The notes under the pieces: generated by a model | What the model saw: only the letters and a program-made list of their open reading frames with translations | Databases searched by the model: none | What the model was told of the DNA's origin: nothing | In this document: one piece after another, positions 8,200 to 18,920 of the stretch | How the letters are laid out: each line of letters opens with the position of its first letter | How positions within the stretch are numbered: position 1 is the first letter of the stretch | Position numbers and translations under genes: made by a program | Assembly (NCBI RefSeq): GCF_004135385.1 | Contig: NZ_CP035493.1 | Coordinates: 62,001 to 126,000 of the forward strand | Direction of reading: 5' to 3' | From: Xylanimonas protaetiae | GTDB lineage: Bacteria > Actinomycetota > Actinomycetes > Actinomycetales > Cellulomonadaceae | Length of the DNA: 64,000 nt

Positions 8200-8754
8200 C
8201 TACGACGCGGCGTAGAGCAGCTCGAACCGCTCGCAGACGACGTCCATCGCGAGGTCGAACTCGAGGCCCAGCGCGGGCAGCGTCCGGCGCCAGAACGCCT
8301 CGTGGTCCGCCCGCCACGACGCCAGCGTCCGGTCGCCCTCGCCCTCGCTCGCGGCGAACTCCTCCGTCACGTCGTCGAACGCGACGACGTCGACGCGCGA
8401 CGTGCGCACGAGGGCCCGCGGCTCGCCCCGGCCGTCGAGGAGGATCGACAGGTCGCCCTTCGCCGGGACCGGCTCGTCCGCGGCCTCGTACTCGACGACG
8501 GCCGACGACGTCCCCGTCTTCTGGCCCCGCAGCACGAGCGCCAGCAGCTCGTCGGCGAGCTCCGGCGAGTCGCCGAAGGACCACGCCGGCGGCGGCACCT
8601 CCTCGCCCCACGACGCCGCGACGACGACGTTCGTGAGCCGCCCGAGGCCGGCCTTCGTGCGGCTCGCCACCCAGAACTCCTGGATGCGCCGCGCCTGCTC
8701 GACGTCGTCGACGGGCGGCTCGGCGGCGTCAGGGGCAGACAGGTCGTCGGTCAC
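8200..8754 (-). CDS. ASCH domain-containing protein
   Basis: A 184-residue protein whose central part (about residues 50-180) fits the ASCH/PUA-like fold: GQKTGTSSAVVEY for the conserved G-x-K-x-x-T, then LSILLDGRGEPRALVRTSRVDVVAFDDV and EGEGDRTLASWRADHEAFW. ASCH proteins are thought to bind RNA or nucleosides; a few are amidohydrolases of modified cytidine. GTG at 8754 follows a TTGGAT-6 nt arrangement. It sits between leuB and ilvC on the same strand but no pathway link is evident. Family call good, function unknown. Confidence 0.8.
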   Translation of the reverse strand: MTDDLSAPDAAEPPVDDVEQARRIQEFWVASRTKAGLGRLTNVVVAASWGEEVPPPAWSFGDSPELADELLALVLRGQKTGTSSAVVEYEAADEPVPAKGDLSILLDGRGEPRALVRTSRVDVVAFDDVTEEFAASEGEGDRTLASWRADHEAFWRRTLPALGLEFDLAMDVVCERFELLYAAS

Positions 8755-8793
8755 GGCTCCATCCAACCAGGTCACCCGTCCCCGGGTACGACC

Positions 8794-8833
8794 GTGGCCC
8801 GGCCCCGTCGTTCGCTCGACGGGACCGGGCCAC
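8794..8833 (-). terminator. long hairpin after ilvC
   Basis: Arms 8794-8810 and 8817-8833 pair over about 15 bp with a two-base mismatch and a short loop. It begins about 25 nt past the ilvC stop. No U-tract; a plausible 3' end of the ilvBNC transcript. Confidence 0.6.
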
Positions 8834-8857
8834 AGGACGAGAGGATCAGCGCACTCC

Positions 8858-9949
<1,092 letters not shown>

Positions 9950-10474
9950 TCAGGCGGTGGTCCGGACGCGCTCGAGCGCCCGGTCGGTGATGGACCGCGA
10001 CCCGCGCCCGATGGCGATGGTCCCGGACTTGACGATCTCGCGGATGCCGTACGGCTCGAGCGCCCCGATCAGGGCGCCCAGCTTCGCGTCGGTGCCCACG
10101 GCCTCGACGACGACGGTGTCGGTGACGACGTCGACGACGTGCGCGCGGAACAGGTTGACGACCTCCAGCACCCCGGAGCGGGTCTGCGCGTCGGCGCGGA
10201 CCTTGACCAGCAGCAGCTGGCGGCCCACGGACGCGTCGTTCTCGAGCTCGACGATCTTGATGACGTGCACGAGCTTGTTGAGCTGCTTGGTGACCTGCTC
10301 CAGCGGCAGCGCGTCGACGTCGACGACGACGGTGATGCGCGAGATCTCCTCGTGCTCCGTCGGGCCGACGGCGAGGGAGTGGATGTTGAACGCGCGCCGG
10401 GCGAACAGGCCGGCGACGCGCGTGAGCACGCCGGGCTTGTTCTCGACCAGCACGGACAGGGTGTGACGGGTCAT
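9950..10474 (-). CDS. ilvN: acetolactate synthase small (regulatory) subunit
   Basis: A 174-residue regulatory subunit. Residues 1-75 form an ACT domain (LSVLVENKPGVLTRVAGLFARRAFNIHSLAVGPTE) that binds valine for feedback inhibition; residues 80-165 are the second ACT-like domain (RSGVLEVVNLFRAHVVDVVTDTVVVEAVG). It begins 7 bp after the ilvB stop, so translation is probably coupled, and continues to ilvC. Confidence 0.95.
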   Translation of the reverse strand: MTRHTLSVLVENKPGVLTRVAGLFARRAFNIHSLAVGPTEHEEISRITVVVDVDALPLEQVTKQLNKLVHVIKIVELENDASVGRQLLLVKVRADAQTRSGVLEVVNLFRAHVVDVVTDTVVVEAVGTDAKLGALIGALEPYGIREIVKSGTIAIGRGSRSITDRALERVRTTA

Positions 10475-10481
10475 GGCTCGC

Positions 10482-12323
10482 TCAGTCCTCTCGGTCCCAG
10501 CTCGGCGAGATGCCGCGCGCGTACTGGATCTCGTCGTTGCTCACGCCCGCGGCGACCATGGGCCACACGAGCGCGTCACGCGAGACGGTGAAGTCGACGA
10601 CGACGGGGCGGTCGTCGATCTCGTTGGCCCGCTTGATGGCGTCGTCGACCTCGGCCGGCGACTCGACGCGGATGCCGACCGCGTCGTACGCCTCGGCGAG
10701 CTTGACGAAGTCGGGCACACGGCGCGTGCCGTGTCCCGTGTGCAGGTCGGTGTTCGAGTAGCGCTGGTCGTAGAACAGCGTCTGCCACTGCCGCACCATG
10801 CCGAGCGAGCTGTTGTTGATCAGCGCCACCTTGATGGGGATGTCGTTGATCGAGCAGGTCGCGAGCTCCTGGTTGGTCATCTGGAAGCAGCCGTCGCCGT
10901 CGATGGCCCACACGGTGGCGTCCGGGCGGCCCACCTTGGCGCCCATGGCCGCGGGGACCGCGTAGCCCATGGTGCCCAGCCCGCCCGAGTTGATCCAGGT
11001 GCGCGGGTTCTCGTAGGTGATGAACTGCGAGGCCCACATCTGGTGCTGCCCGACGCCGGAGACGTACACGGCCTCGGGGCCGTTGATCTCGCCGAGGCGC
11101 TGGATGACGTGCTGCGGGGAGAGCTGGCCGTCGTCCGTCGCGGTGTAGCCGAGCGGGTACGTGGCGCGCCACTGGTCGATCTGGTGCCACCAGCCGGCCA
11201 GGTCGGGCAGGCCGGTGCGCTCGTGCTCCGCCTGGAGCGCGGGGACGAGGTCCGCGAGCACCTCGCGCAGGTCGCCGACGATCGGCACGTCCGCGGCACG
11301 GTTCTTGCCGATCTCGGCGGGGTCGATGTCGGCGTGCACGACGGCGGCGTGCGGCGCGAAGCTCGACAGCAGGCCCGTGACGCGGTCGTCGAACCGGGCG
11401 CCGAGGGCGACGATGAGGTCGGCCTTCTGCAGCGCGGCGACGGCGGGCACGGTGCCGTGCATGCCGGGCATGCCCAGGTGCTGGGGGTGCGAGTCGGGCA
11501 CGGCGCCGCGGGCCATGAGCGTGGTGACGACGGCGGCGCCCGAGATGTCGACGAGCTTGCGCAGCCCGTCCCACGCGCCGGCGCGGATCACGCCGCCGCC
11601 GACGTACAGCACGGGGCGACGCGCGGTCGCGAGCAGCCGGGCGGCCTCGCGCACCTGCTTCGCGTGCGGCTTGGTCACCGGGTGGTAGCCGGGCAGGCGG
11701 GTCTCGTTGGTCCACGAGAACGACGTGCGGCCCTGGAGGGCCGACTTCGCGATGTCGACGAGCACCGGGCCGGGCCGGCCGGTCGCGGCGATGTGGAAGG
11801 CCTCCGCGATGGTCCGCGGGATCTCGTCCGGGTCGGTCACGAGGTACGAGTGCTTGGTGACCGGCATCGTGATGCCCACGATGTCGGCCTCCTGGAACGC
11901 GTCCGTGCCGATGAGCGACGCGCCGACCTGGCCCGTGATCGCCACCAGGGGGATGGAGTCCATGTTGGCGTCGGCGAGCGGCGTGACCAGGTTGGTCGCG
12001 CCAGGGCCCGATGTCGCCATGGTGACGCCGACCCTGCCCGTCGCGTGGGCGTAGCCGGAGGCCGCGTGCCCGCCGCCCTGCTCGTGGCGCACCAGGATGT
12101 GCCGCAGGCGGGTGGAGTCCATCAGGGGGTCGTACAGCGGGAGGATCGCGCCGCCGGGGATGCCGAAGACGACCTCCGCGCCCACCTCCTCGAGCGAGCG
12201 GACGACTGACTGTGCGCCAGTCATCGCCTCGCCGGCTGCGGCCGCGGGGGCCGTGGGTGCGCCGGGGAGGACGACGGAGCTGCGCGCGGCGACCTGTGCG
12301 GGGCTCGGGGGCGGCGTAGCCAT
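10482..12323 (-). CDS. ilvB: acetolactate synthase large (catalytic) subunit
   Basis: A 613-residue TPP- and FAD-dependent enzyme for the first common step of branched-chain amino-acid synthesis. The catalytic Glu is in [15 protein letters not shown], the TPP motif is [29 protein letters not shown], and the FAD-binding middle domain is intact. The first 35 residues are an Ala/Pro-rich extension. ATG at 12323 has AGGAG 7 nt upstream. An attenuator with leader peptide precedes it (12360-12486). Heads the ilvBNC operon. Confidence 0.97.
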   Translation of the reverse strand: MATPPPSPAQVAARSSVVLPGAPTAPAAAAGEAMTGAQSVVRSLEEVGAEVVFGIPGGAILPLYDPLMDSTRLRHILVRHEQGGGHAASGYAHATGRVGVTMATSGPGATNLVTPLADANMDSIPLVAITGQVGASLIGTDAFQEADIVGITMPVTKHSYLVTDPDEIPRTIAEAFHIAATGRPGPVLVDIAKSALQGRTSFSWTNETRLPGYHPVTKPHAKQVREAARLLATARRPVLYVGGGVIRAGAWDGLRKLVDISGAAVVTTLMARGAVPDSHPQHLGMPGMHGTVPAVAALQKADLIVALGARFDDRVTGLLSSFAPHAAVVHADIDPAEIGKNRAADVPIVGDLREVLADLVPALQAEHERTGLPDLAGWWHQIDQWRATYPLGYTATDDGQLSPQHVIQRLGEINGPEAVYVSGVGQHQMWASQFITYENPRTWINSGGLGTMGYAVPAAMGAKVGRPDATVWAIDGDGCFQMTNQELATCSINDIPIKVALINNSSLGMVRQWQTLFYDQRYSNTDLHTGHGTRRVPDFVKLAEAYDAVGIRVESPAEVDDAIKRANEIDDRPVVVDFTVSRDALVWPMVAAGVSNDEIQYARGISPSWDRED

Positions 12324-12359
12324 CGGTGTCTCCTGCCGTTCGGTGGTGCGGGGGCAATG

Positions 12360-12406
12360 AAAAACCCCCCGATCCCAGGGATGGTGCTGCTGGGACGATC
12401 GAGGGG
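12360..12406 (-). terminator. ilvB attenuator terminator
   Basis: On the minus strand, CCTCGATC...CCCAG pairs with CTGGG...GATCGGGG, giving a long stem with a small bulge, followed by GGGGGG and a U-run (complement of 12360-12364). It lies 36 nt downstream of the leader peptide stop and 37 nt before the ilvB ATG, the standard place for an attenuator. Confidence 0.85.
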
Positions 12407-12441
12407 TGAGCGCGCTGACGATGCCGTCGGAACGTCTGGCT

Positions 12442-12486
12442 TCAGCCAGCGCGCCCGGTGAGTACTACGAGGCGGATCGTCTGCAT
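12442..12486 (-). CDS. ilvB leader peptide ([14 protein letters not shown])
   Basis: A 14-codon ORF with consecutive regulatory codons Ile-Arg-Leu-Val-Val-Leu-Thr, ending TGA. It closely resembles the ilvB leader peptides known from Corynebacterium and Streptomyces. A TAAGTT hexamer (complement of 12493-12498) ends 6 nt before the ATG, so the transcript is probably leaderless and starts with the leader peptide. Shortage of any of the three branched-chain aminoacyl-tRNAs would stall the ribosome and relieve termination. Confidence 0.85.
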   Translation of the reverse strand: MQTIRLVVLTGRAG

Positions 12487-12577
12487 GCCCAGAACTTACG
12501 CCCGCGCGGCGCGCGGTGTCATGCTGCGTGGCGCTCTTCCCACATCTTGGGATCGCTGTTCGTCCGTCGGACGGTGG

Positions 12578-12880
12578 TCAGGGCGCCTCGACGCCCAGCG
12601 CGAGCGCCGCCGCCGTGATCTCCTTCGCGAGCGCCGCGTCCCGCCGGGAGAGCCCGCCGACGTCGTGCGACGTGAGCCGCACGGTCACGGTGCCGTAGCG
12701 CAGGTCGACGTCGGGATGGTGGTTCGCGGCGTCCGCCAGCGCGGCGATGCGGGCCACGAGCCGCGCCCCGACGTCGAACGTGCCCGTGTGGAACACGGCG
12801 GTCGCGGCGGCCTCCGGCACCCAGGGGCCGGTGCCCACCGCGGCGTGGAAGTCCTCGGCTGTGATCGCGTCGTCGCTCAT
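12578..12880 (-). CDS. pterin-4a-carbinolamine dehydratase (DCoH/PhhB family)
   Basis: A 100-residue protein with the family signature ANHHPDVDLRYGTVTVRLTSHDVGGLSRRDAALAKEI. The family dehydrates 4a-hydroxytetrahydrobiopterin, recycling the cofactor of aromatic amino-acid hydroxylases, and may have other roles in bacteria that lack such enzymes. ATG at 12880 follows CAGGCT-7 nt. It stands alone between ilvB and ilvD; no hydroxylase partner is in the window. Family confident. Confidence 0.88.
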   Translation of the reverse strand: MSDDAITAEDFHAAVGTGPWVPEAAATAVFHTGTFDVGARLVARIAALADAANHHPDVDLRYGTVTVRLTSHDVGGLSRRDAALAKEITAAALALGVEAP

Positions 12881-12913
12881 GCCGCCCAGCCTGGCCCCAG
12901 CAGGGTCGGGCTG

Positions 12914-14623
12914 CTACTCGAGCACCGCGCCGCGGGAGGCGGACTGCACCAGCTTGGTGTACTTCGCGAGCACGCCCCGCGTGTAGCCGTGGGCCAGCGG
13001 CGCCCAGCCGTCGCGCCGGCCCGCGAGCTCGGCGTCGTCGACCAGCAGGTCGAGCGTCTTGGCGCGCACGTCCAGCCGGATCCGGTCGCCGTCGCGCACG
13101 AACGCGATCGGCCCGGCGTCGACCGCCTCGGGGGCGATGTGCCCCACGCACGGTCCGGTGGTGCCGCCCGAGAACCGCCCGTCGGTGATGAGCAGCACGT
13201 CCTTGCCGAGCCCGGCGCCCTTGATCGCGCCCGTGATGGCGAGCATCTCGCGCATGCCTGGCCCGCCCTTGGGCCCCTCGTACCGGATGACGACGACGTC
13301 GCCGGCCGTGATGGTGCCGTCCTCGAGGGCGTCGAGCGCGGCCCGCTCCCGCTCGAAGACGCGCGCGGTCCCCTCGAACACGTCCGCCGCGAGCCCCGCC
13401 GACTTCACGACGGCGCCGTCGGGCGCGAGCGAGCCGTGCAGGATCGTGATGCCGCCCGTCGTGTGGATCGGGTCGTGGACGGCGCGCAGGATCTTGCCGT
13501 CCGGGTCGGGCGGGTCGATCGCCGCGAGGTTCTCGGCGACCGTGCGCCCCGTGACGGTGAGCGCGTCCCCGTGCAGCAGGCCCGCGTCGAGCAGGGCCTT
13601 CATCACGACGGGCACGCCGCCCACGCGGTCGACGTCGTTCATGACGTACTGCCCGAAGGGCTTGAGGTCGCCCAGGTGCGGGACGCGGTCCCCGACCCGG
13701 TCGAAGTCCGCGAGCGTCAGGTCCACGTCGGCCTCGTGCGCGATGGCGAGCAGGTGCAGCACGGCGTTCGTGGACCCGCCGAAGGCCATGACGACGGCGA
13801 TGGCGTTCTCGAACGCGTCTCTCGTGAGGATGTCCCGGGCGGTGATGCCCGCCTTGAGGAGGCCGACGACCGCCTCGCCCGAGCGCAGCGCCAACGCGTC
13901 ACGGCGCCGGTCCGCGGACGGTGGCGCCGCCGACCCGGGCAGCGACATCCCGAGCGCCTCCGCGGCCGAGGCCATCGTGTTCGCGGTGTACATGCCGCCG
14001 CACGCGCCCTCGCCCGGGCAGATCGCCCGCTCGATGCGGCCGACGTCCTCCTCACTCATGAGCCCGCGCGCGCACGCCCCGACGGCCTCGAAGGCGTCGA
14101 TGATCGTGACCTGCTTCTCGGTGCCGTCGGAGAGCTTGACCCAGCCGGGCATGATCGAGCCGGCGTAGAGGAACACGCTGGCCAGGTCGAGCCGGGCGGC
14201 CGCCATGAGCATGCCGGGCAGCGACTTGTCGCACCCGGCGAGCAGCACGGAGCCGTCGAGCCGCTCCGCCGACATGACCACCTCGACCGAGTCGGCGATG
14301 ACGTCGCGCGACACGAGCGAGAAGTGCATGCCCTCGTGCCCCATCGAGATGCCGTCGGACACCGAGATCGTGCCGAACTCGAGGGGGTAGCCGCCGGCCG
14401 CGTGCACGCCCGCCTTGCACGCCTGGGCGAGCCGGTCGAGCGACAGGTTGCACGGCGTGATCTCGTTCCACGAGCTCGCGACGCCGATCTGCGGCTTCGC
14501 GAAGTCGTCGTCTCCCATGCCGACGGCGCGCAGCATGCCGCGCGCGGCCGTCGCCTCCAGCCCGTCCGTGACCTGCCACGACCGCGGCTTGATCGACCCG
14601 GGTGCTGCTCCGTCGGACGTCAT
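12914..14623 (-). CDS. ilvD: dihydroxy-acid dehydratase, plant/mycobacterial [2Fe-2S]-type
   Basis: A 569-residue IlvD/Edd-family dehydratase. Its N-terminal region ([18 protein letters not shown]) is of the type known from M. tuberculosis and plants, whose enzymes carry an O2-tolerant [2Fe-2S] cluster. Candidate cluster cysteines are C58 (TPCN), C131 (GCDKS) and C208 ([12 protein letters not shown]). The active-site [18 protein letters not shown] and [15 protein letters not shown] motifs are intact. TAGGTT (14630-14635) ends 6 nt before the ATG, so likely leaderless. A second, different ilvD lies just upstream. Could also act on sugar acids, but the sequence type fits DHAD. Confidence 0.92.
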   Translation of the reverse strand: MTSDGAAPGSIKPRSWQVTDGLEATAARGMLRAVGMGDDDFAKPQIGVASSWNEITPCNLSLDRLAQACKAGVHAAGGYPLEFGTISVSDGISMGHEGMHFSLVSRDVIADSVEVVMSAERLDGSVLLAGCDKSLPGMLMAAARLDLASVFLYAGSIMPGWVKLSDGTEKQVTIIDAFEAVGACARGLMSEEDVGRIERAICPGEGACGGMYTANTMASAAEALGMSLPGSAAPPSADRRRDALALRSGEAVVGLLKAGITARDILTRDAFENAIAVVMAFGGSTNAVLHLLAIAHEADVDLTLADFDRVGDRVPHLGDLKPFGQYVMNDVDRVGGVPVVMKALLDAGLLHGDALTVTGRTVAENLAAIDPPDPDGKILRAVHDPIHTTGGITILHGSLAPDGAVVKSAGLAADVFEGTARVFERERAALDALEDGTITAGDVVVIRYEGPKGGPGMREMLAITGAIKGAGLGKDVLLITDGRFSGGTTGPCVGHIAPEAVDAGPIAFVRDGDRIRLDVRAKTLDLLVDDAELAGRRDGWAPLAHGYTRGVLAKYTKLVQSASRGAVLE

Positions 14624-14663
14624 GAGGGCAACCTACGGCCGAGTTCCCCGGCCCGCCCGTGAT

Positions 14664-14706
14664 GCCGAGAGGACGGCCCGCTGACGGCGCGGGCCGGCCT
14701 CTCGGC
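14664..14706 (-). terminator. hairpin terminator downstream of the second ilvD
   Basis: GCCGAGAGG (14664-14672) pairs with CCTCTCGGC (14698-14706), with an inner GGCCCGC/GCGGGCC pairing. It begins 12 nt past the stop of the ilvD at 14719 and separates the two ilvD genes, which therefore look independently transcribed. Confidence 0.7.
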
Positions 14707-14718
14707 GTGCGGATGCGC

Positions 14719-16581
14719 TCAGCGACGCTTGAGGCGGCTCACGTCGCGCACCGCGCCGCGGTCGGCCGACGTCGCCATGGCCGCGTAGGCCTGGAGCGCC
14801 GGGGACACGTAGCGGTCGCGGTCCTTCGGCTGCCACGGGAACTCCGACGCCTCCATCTTGGCGCGGCGCTCGGCCAGCACCTCGTCGGGCACGTTGACAC
14901 GGATGAGGCGCGACTCGACGTCGATCTCGATCTCGTCGCCGTCCTCGACCAGGCCGATGGTGCCGCCCGCGGCCGCCTCCGGCGACACGTGACCGACGGA
15001 GATGCCCGACGAGCCGCCCGAGAAGCGGCCGTCGGTGATGAGCGCGACGACCTTGCCCAGCCCACGGCCCTTGATGAAGGAGGTCGGGTAGAGCATCTCC
15101 TGCATGCCCGGCCCGCCGGAGGGGCCCTCGTAGCGCACGACGACGACGTGGCCCGGCTGGACCTGCTTCGTGAGGATCTTCTCGACGGCCTCGTCCTGCG
15201 ACTCGACCACGAGGGCCTTGCCGACGAAGTGGAACACGTCGGGGTCGATGCCGGCGGTCTTGATGATCGCGCCGTCCTCGGACAGGTTGCCCTTGAGCAC
15301 GGCCAGGCCGCCCTCGACCGTGTAGGCGTGCTCGATGTCGCGGATGCAGCCCTCGGCGGCGTCGGTGTCGAGCGAGTCCCACACGTTCGACGTCGAGAAG
15401 GCCTGCGTGGTGCGCACGCCGCCGGGCGCGGCGTGGAAGAGGTCGACGGCACGCTGCGTGGCGGACCCGCCGCGCACGTCCCACGCGTCGAGCCACGCGC
15501 GCAGCGTGGGCGTGTGCACCGACGTGACGGCGTGGTCGAGCAGGCCGGCGCGGTCGAGCTCGCCCAGCAGGGCGGGGATGCCGCCGGCGCGGTGCACGTC
15601 CTCCATGTGGAAGTTCGGGTGGTTGGGGGCGACCTTGCTCAGGCACGGCACGCGGCGCGAGATCGCGTCGATGTCATCGAGCGTGAAGTCGACCTCGGCC
15701 TCCTGGGCCGCGGCGAGGATGTGCAGCACCGTGTTGGTGGAGCCGCCCATGGCGACGTCGAGGGTCATGGCGTTGGTGAACGCCGCCTTCGTGACGATGC
15801 CGCGGGGGGCTGCGGTGTCGTCCTCGTCCTCGTAGTAGCGCTTGGCGAGCTCGACGATGGTGCGGCCGGCCTCGAGGAACAGGTCCTTGCGCGCGGTGTG
15901 CGTCGCGAGCGTCGAGCCGTTGCCCGGCAGCGACAGGCCCAGCGCCTCGGTGAGGCAGTTCATCGAGTTGGCGGTGAACATCCCGGAGCACGAGCCGCAC
16001 GTGGGGCAGGCGTTCTCCTCGACCTGGGCCAGCGCGCCGTCGGTGACGCCGTCGTCCGCCGAGTAGTTGATCGCGTTGATGAGGTTGAGCTTGGTCTGCG
16101 CGACGCCGTCGACGACGATCGCCTTGCCGGCCTCCATCGGGCCGCCCGAGACGAAGATCGTCGGGATGTTCAGGCGCAGCGCCGCGTTGAGCATGCCCGG
16201 CGTGATCTTGTCGCAGTTCGAGATGCACACGAGCGCGTCGGCCGTGTGGGCGTTCACCATGTACTCGACCGAGTCGGCGATCAGGTCGCGGCTGGGCAGC
16301 GAGTAGAGCATGCCCGCGTGGCCCATCGCGATGCCGTCGTCGACGGCGATGGTGTTGAACTCCTTGGCGACGCCGCCGGCCTCGCGGATCGCGGAGGCGA
16401 CGAGGTCGCCCATGTCCTTGAGGTGGACGTGCCCGGGGACGAACTGCGTGTACGAGTTCGCGATGGCGATGATCGGCTTGCCGAAGTCCTCCGAGCCCAT
16501 GCCGGTGGCGCGCCAGAGGGCACGCGCACCCGCCATGTTGCGACCGTGGGTGGAGGTCCGGGAACGCAGGGGGCGGCTCAT
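14719..16581 (-). CDS. ilvD: dihydroxy-acid dehydratase, E. coli-like [4Fe-4S]-type
   Basis: A 620-residue enzyme matching the E. coli IlvD type along its whole length: [29 protein letters not shown] (C123), [31 protein letters not shown] (C192, C195, C198), and the C-terminal [17 protein letters not shown]. coli IlvD has an O2-sensitive [4Fe-4S] cluster. The position equal to C58 of the neighbouring IlvD is Gly here (VPGH against TPCN). TAGGGT (16588-16593) ends 6 nt before the ATG. Two complete, divergent DHADs side by side suggest use under different oxygen or iron conditions; that is inference. Confidence 0.93.
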   Translation of the reverse strand: MSRPLRSRTSTHGRNMAGARALWRATGMGSEDFGKPIIAIANSYTQFVPGHVHLKDMGDLVASAIREAGGVAKEFNTIAVDDGIAMGHAGMLYSLPSRDLIADSVEYMVNAHTADALVCISNCDKITPGMLNAALRLNIPTIFVSGGPMEAGKAIVVDGVAQTKLNLINAINYSADDGVTDGALAQVEENACPTCGSCSGMFTANSMNCLTEALGLSLPGNGSTLATHTARKDLFLEAGRTIVELAKRYYEDEDDTAAPRGIVTKAAFTNAMTLDVAMGGSTNTVLHILAAAQEAEVDFTLDDIDAISRRVPCLSKVAPNHPNFHMEDVHRAGGIPALLGELDRAGLLDHAVTSVHTPTLRAWLDAWDVRGGSATQRAVDLFHAAPGGVRTTQAFSTSNVWDSLDTDAAEGCIRDIEHAYTVEGGLAVLKGNLSEDGAIIKTAGIDPDVFHFVGKALVVESQDEAVEKILTKQVQPGHVVVVRYEGPSGGPGMQEMLYPTSFIKGRGLGKVVALITDGRFSGGSSGISVGHVSPEAAAGGTIGLVEDGDEIEIDVESRLIRVNVPDEVLAERRAKMEASEFPWQPKDRDRYVSPALQAYAAMATSADRGAVRDVSRLKRR

Positions 16582-16671
16582 GCACGCACCCTACGCCGCC
16601 GTCCGCGGTGTGAGCAGACTTCGTCCGCGGGCTGACCGCGCGGGCGGCGTCGCGGGGCGGCGCGCCGGCGC

Positions 16672-18195
16672 TCAGTCGCCCGAGGTGTGCACGCCCTCGG
16701 CGACGTCGGCCGACCGCATCTTGCGCAGCACCCACGGGCCCAGCGCGGCGACGACCCCGGCGAACACGAGCGCGACGCCGCCGATGCCGCCGAAGAACGG
16801 CGTCGGCGCGACGCCCTCGGTGACCTGGACGAGCTGCGCGGTGATGGCCTGGCCCGCCGCGGGGGCGAGGAACCAGAGCGCCATCGCCTGGCCGCGGAAC
16901 GCGACGGGTGCGAGCAGCGTCGTGACAGCCAGGCCCACGGGCGAGATGAAGAGCTCGCCGATGGTCTGGATGACGTAGACGACGCCGAGCACCCAGGCGC
17001 CCGTCTTGCCGTCGACCACGCCGGAGAGGATCGCGAGGAAGATGAACGACACCGCGGCGAGCGCCAGGCCGATCGCGAACTTGTACGGCGTCCCAGGGCG
17101 GTCCTTCGTCCGGAGCCACAGCCACGCGAAGACCGGCGACAGGATGATGATGCCCAGCGGGTTGATGGACTGGAACGACTCCGGGTTGATGTGGTCGAAC
17201 CAGAGGAACGACAGCACCGTCTCGTCGCGGGCGTACGTCGACAGCGTCGTCGCGGCCTGCTCGAAGATCATGAAGAAGAGCATCGCGGCGACGAACAGCG
17301 GGATGTAGGCCAGCAGGCGGCTGCGCTCCGGGTCGGTCACCTTCGGCGAGCGGTACATGACGAGGAAGAACAGGATCGGCACCACGAACGCCAGGTAGCT
17401 CAGCGTGTCGATGACGGCCTCGAGCCCGAGCGTCCCGTCGATGGCGGCGACGATCGCGTACAGCGCGGCGACGCCCACGGCGATCGTCGCCAGCAGGCGC
17501 ACGACCTTCGGGCGCTCCTGCACCGAGATCGGGTTGGGCACGTAGTCCCCGGCGCCCGCGAGCAGCCGGCGGCCGATCACGAAGGTCGTCAGCGCGAACG
17601 CCATGCCGATGGCGGCGACGAGGAAGCCCGCGTGGTACCCCCACTGGTGCCGCACCCACCCGACGATGAGCGGGCTGAAGAACGAGCCGATGTTGATGCC
17701 CATGTAGAAGATCGAGAAGGCCGACTGCCGCCGCGGGTCGTCGCGCTCGAACAGCTCCCCCACCATGGACGACACGTTGGGCTTGAGGAAGCCCGTGCCC
17801 AGCGCGACCAGGGCGATGCCCAGCCAGCTGAACCCCGCCGACGGGATCGCCAGCGACACGTGGCCGGCGGCGATGATCACGCCGCCCAGGAACGTCGACC
17901 GGAACGCCCCGATGAGCCGGTCCGCGAACCAGCCGCCCACGACGGACAGCAGGTAGACGGCCGTGCCGTAGACGGACACCACCGCGTTGCCCATCGAGTC
18001 GGCGATCCCCAGGCCGCCGTTCGCGATGGTGTCGGTGATGTAGTAGACCAGGATGGCCCGCATGCCGTAGTAGCTAAAGCGCTCCCACAGCTCGGTGCCG
18101 AAGAGCGTGAAGAGGCCCAGCGGATGGCCGAAGAACCGTCGGTCTCCGACGAGGGCCGCGGCGGGGTCAGGGCGAGTCAGCTCCGGGGTGCTCAC
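16672..18195 (-). CDS. POT/PTR family proton-dependent oligopeptide transporter
   Basis: A 507-residue membrane protein with 12-14 hydrophobic segments. The ELWERFSYYGMRAILVYY motif near residue 34 is the proton-coupling ExxERFxYYG signature of POT transporters, and ALGTGFLKPNVSSMVGELFE plus the FSIFYMGINIGSFFSPLIVG segment are the family's PTR2 signatures. It imports di- and tripeptides by proton symport. GTG start at 18195. Downstream of the GNAT gene on the same strand, no obvious operon partner. Confidence 0.92.
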   Translation of the reverse strand: MSTPELTRPDPAAALVGDRRFFGHPLGLFTLFGTELWERFSYYGMRAILVYYITDTIANGGLGIADSMGNAVVSVYGTAVYLLSVVGGWFADRLIGAFRSTFLGGVIIAAGHVSLAIPSAGFSWLGIALVALGTGFLKPNVSSMVGELFERDDPRRQSAFSIFYMGINIGSFFSPLIVGWVRHQWGYHAGFLVAAIGMAFALTTFVIGRRLLAGAGDYVPNPISVQERPKVVRLLATIAVGVAALYAIVAAIDGTLGLEAVIDTLSYLAFVVPILFFLVMYRSPKVTDPERSRLLAYIPLFVAAMLFFMIFEQAATTLSTYARDETVLSFLWFDHINPESFQSINPLGIIILSPVFAWLWLRTKDRPGTPYKFAIGLALAAVSFIFLAILSGVVDGKTGAWVLGVVYVIQTIGELFISPVGLAVTTLLAPVAFRGQAMALWFLAPAAGQAITAQLVQVTEGVAPTPFFGGIGGVALVFAGVVAALGPWVLRKMRSADVAEGVHTSGD

Positions 18196-18253
18196 CCCAC
18201 GATGCTCGCACCATGCGTCGTCCGCCGCCGCTCCGCCCGGAGCCCGGCCGGCG

Positions 18254-18853
18254 TCACGACCGCGACGACGTGCGGAACTCGTCCTCGAGGATGCTCATGA
18301 CGTGCACGTCCACCCAGCCGTCGCCGTCGCGGTGCGCGTCGCGCAGGCGCCCCTCCTCGCGGAAGCCGAGCGACTCGTACAGGGCGCGGGCCCGCGGGTT
18401 GATGCTCAGCACGTCGAGCGACACGCGGTGCAGCCCCAGGCCGGGCTCGAACTCGCCGTCGACGCGGACGCCGTCGAACGCGAACTGCAGCACGAGCGTG
18501 ATCGCCTCGCGGCCGTAGCCGCGGCCGCGGTAGTCGGGCAGGAACTGCAGGCGCAGGTTCGCCGACCGGGACACGTCGTCGATCTCGTTGAGCACGATCT
18601 CGCCCAGCAGCACGTCGCTGACGAACGCCCCGTCGCGCACGACCCCCGACGTGACCGCCCAGTCGTACCGGCCGGGCTGGTCGCTGACGGTCGCCGCCCA
18701 CGCGTCGACCTGCGCGCGCGTGAACGTCGCCCTCGTGCCCGTCTGGCGCATCCCGACGGGGTCCTGGACGGACTCCCAGAGGCGTTCGGCGTCGCGCGCC
18801 TCGATAGGGCGCAGCCGCACCATGTCGCCGTGCAGCTCCGGGCCGCGCGTCAT
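18254..18853 (-). CDS. GNAT family acetyltransferase (RimJ/RimL-like)
   Basis: A 199-residue acetyltransferase. The N terminus MTRGPELHGDMVRLRPIEARDAERLWESV and the acetyl-CoA loop LQFLPDYRGRGYGREAI (about residues 108-124), followed by VSLDVLSINPRARALYESLGFREEGRLRDA, are of the RimJ-type GNAT subgroup that acetylates protein N termini or small amines. No substrate can be assigned. It lies between gatB and the peptide transporter on the same strand. Confidence 0.87.
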   Translation of the reverse strand: MTRGPELHGDMVRLRPIEARDAERLWESVQDPVGMRQTGTRATFTRAQVDAWAATVSDQPGRYDWAVTSGVVRDGAFVSDVLLGEIVLNEIDDVSRSANLRLQFLPDYRGRGYGREAITLVLQFAFDGVRVDGEFEPGLGLHRVSLDVLSINPRARALYESLGFREEGRLRDAHRDGDGWVDVHVMSILEDEFRTSSRS

Positions 18854-18920
18854 CCTGGTCTCTCCGTCCTGCTCAGGGTGGTCCCCCGGGGCGCGCCGAG
18901 CGCGCCCCGGGGAGGGTGGT

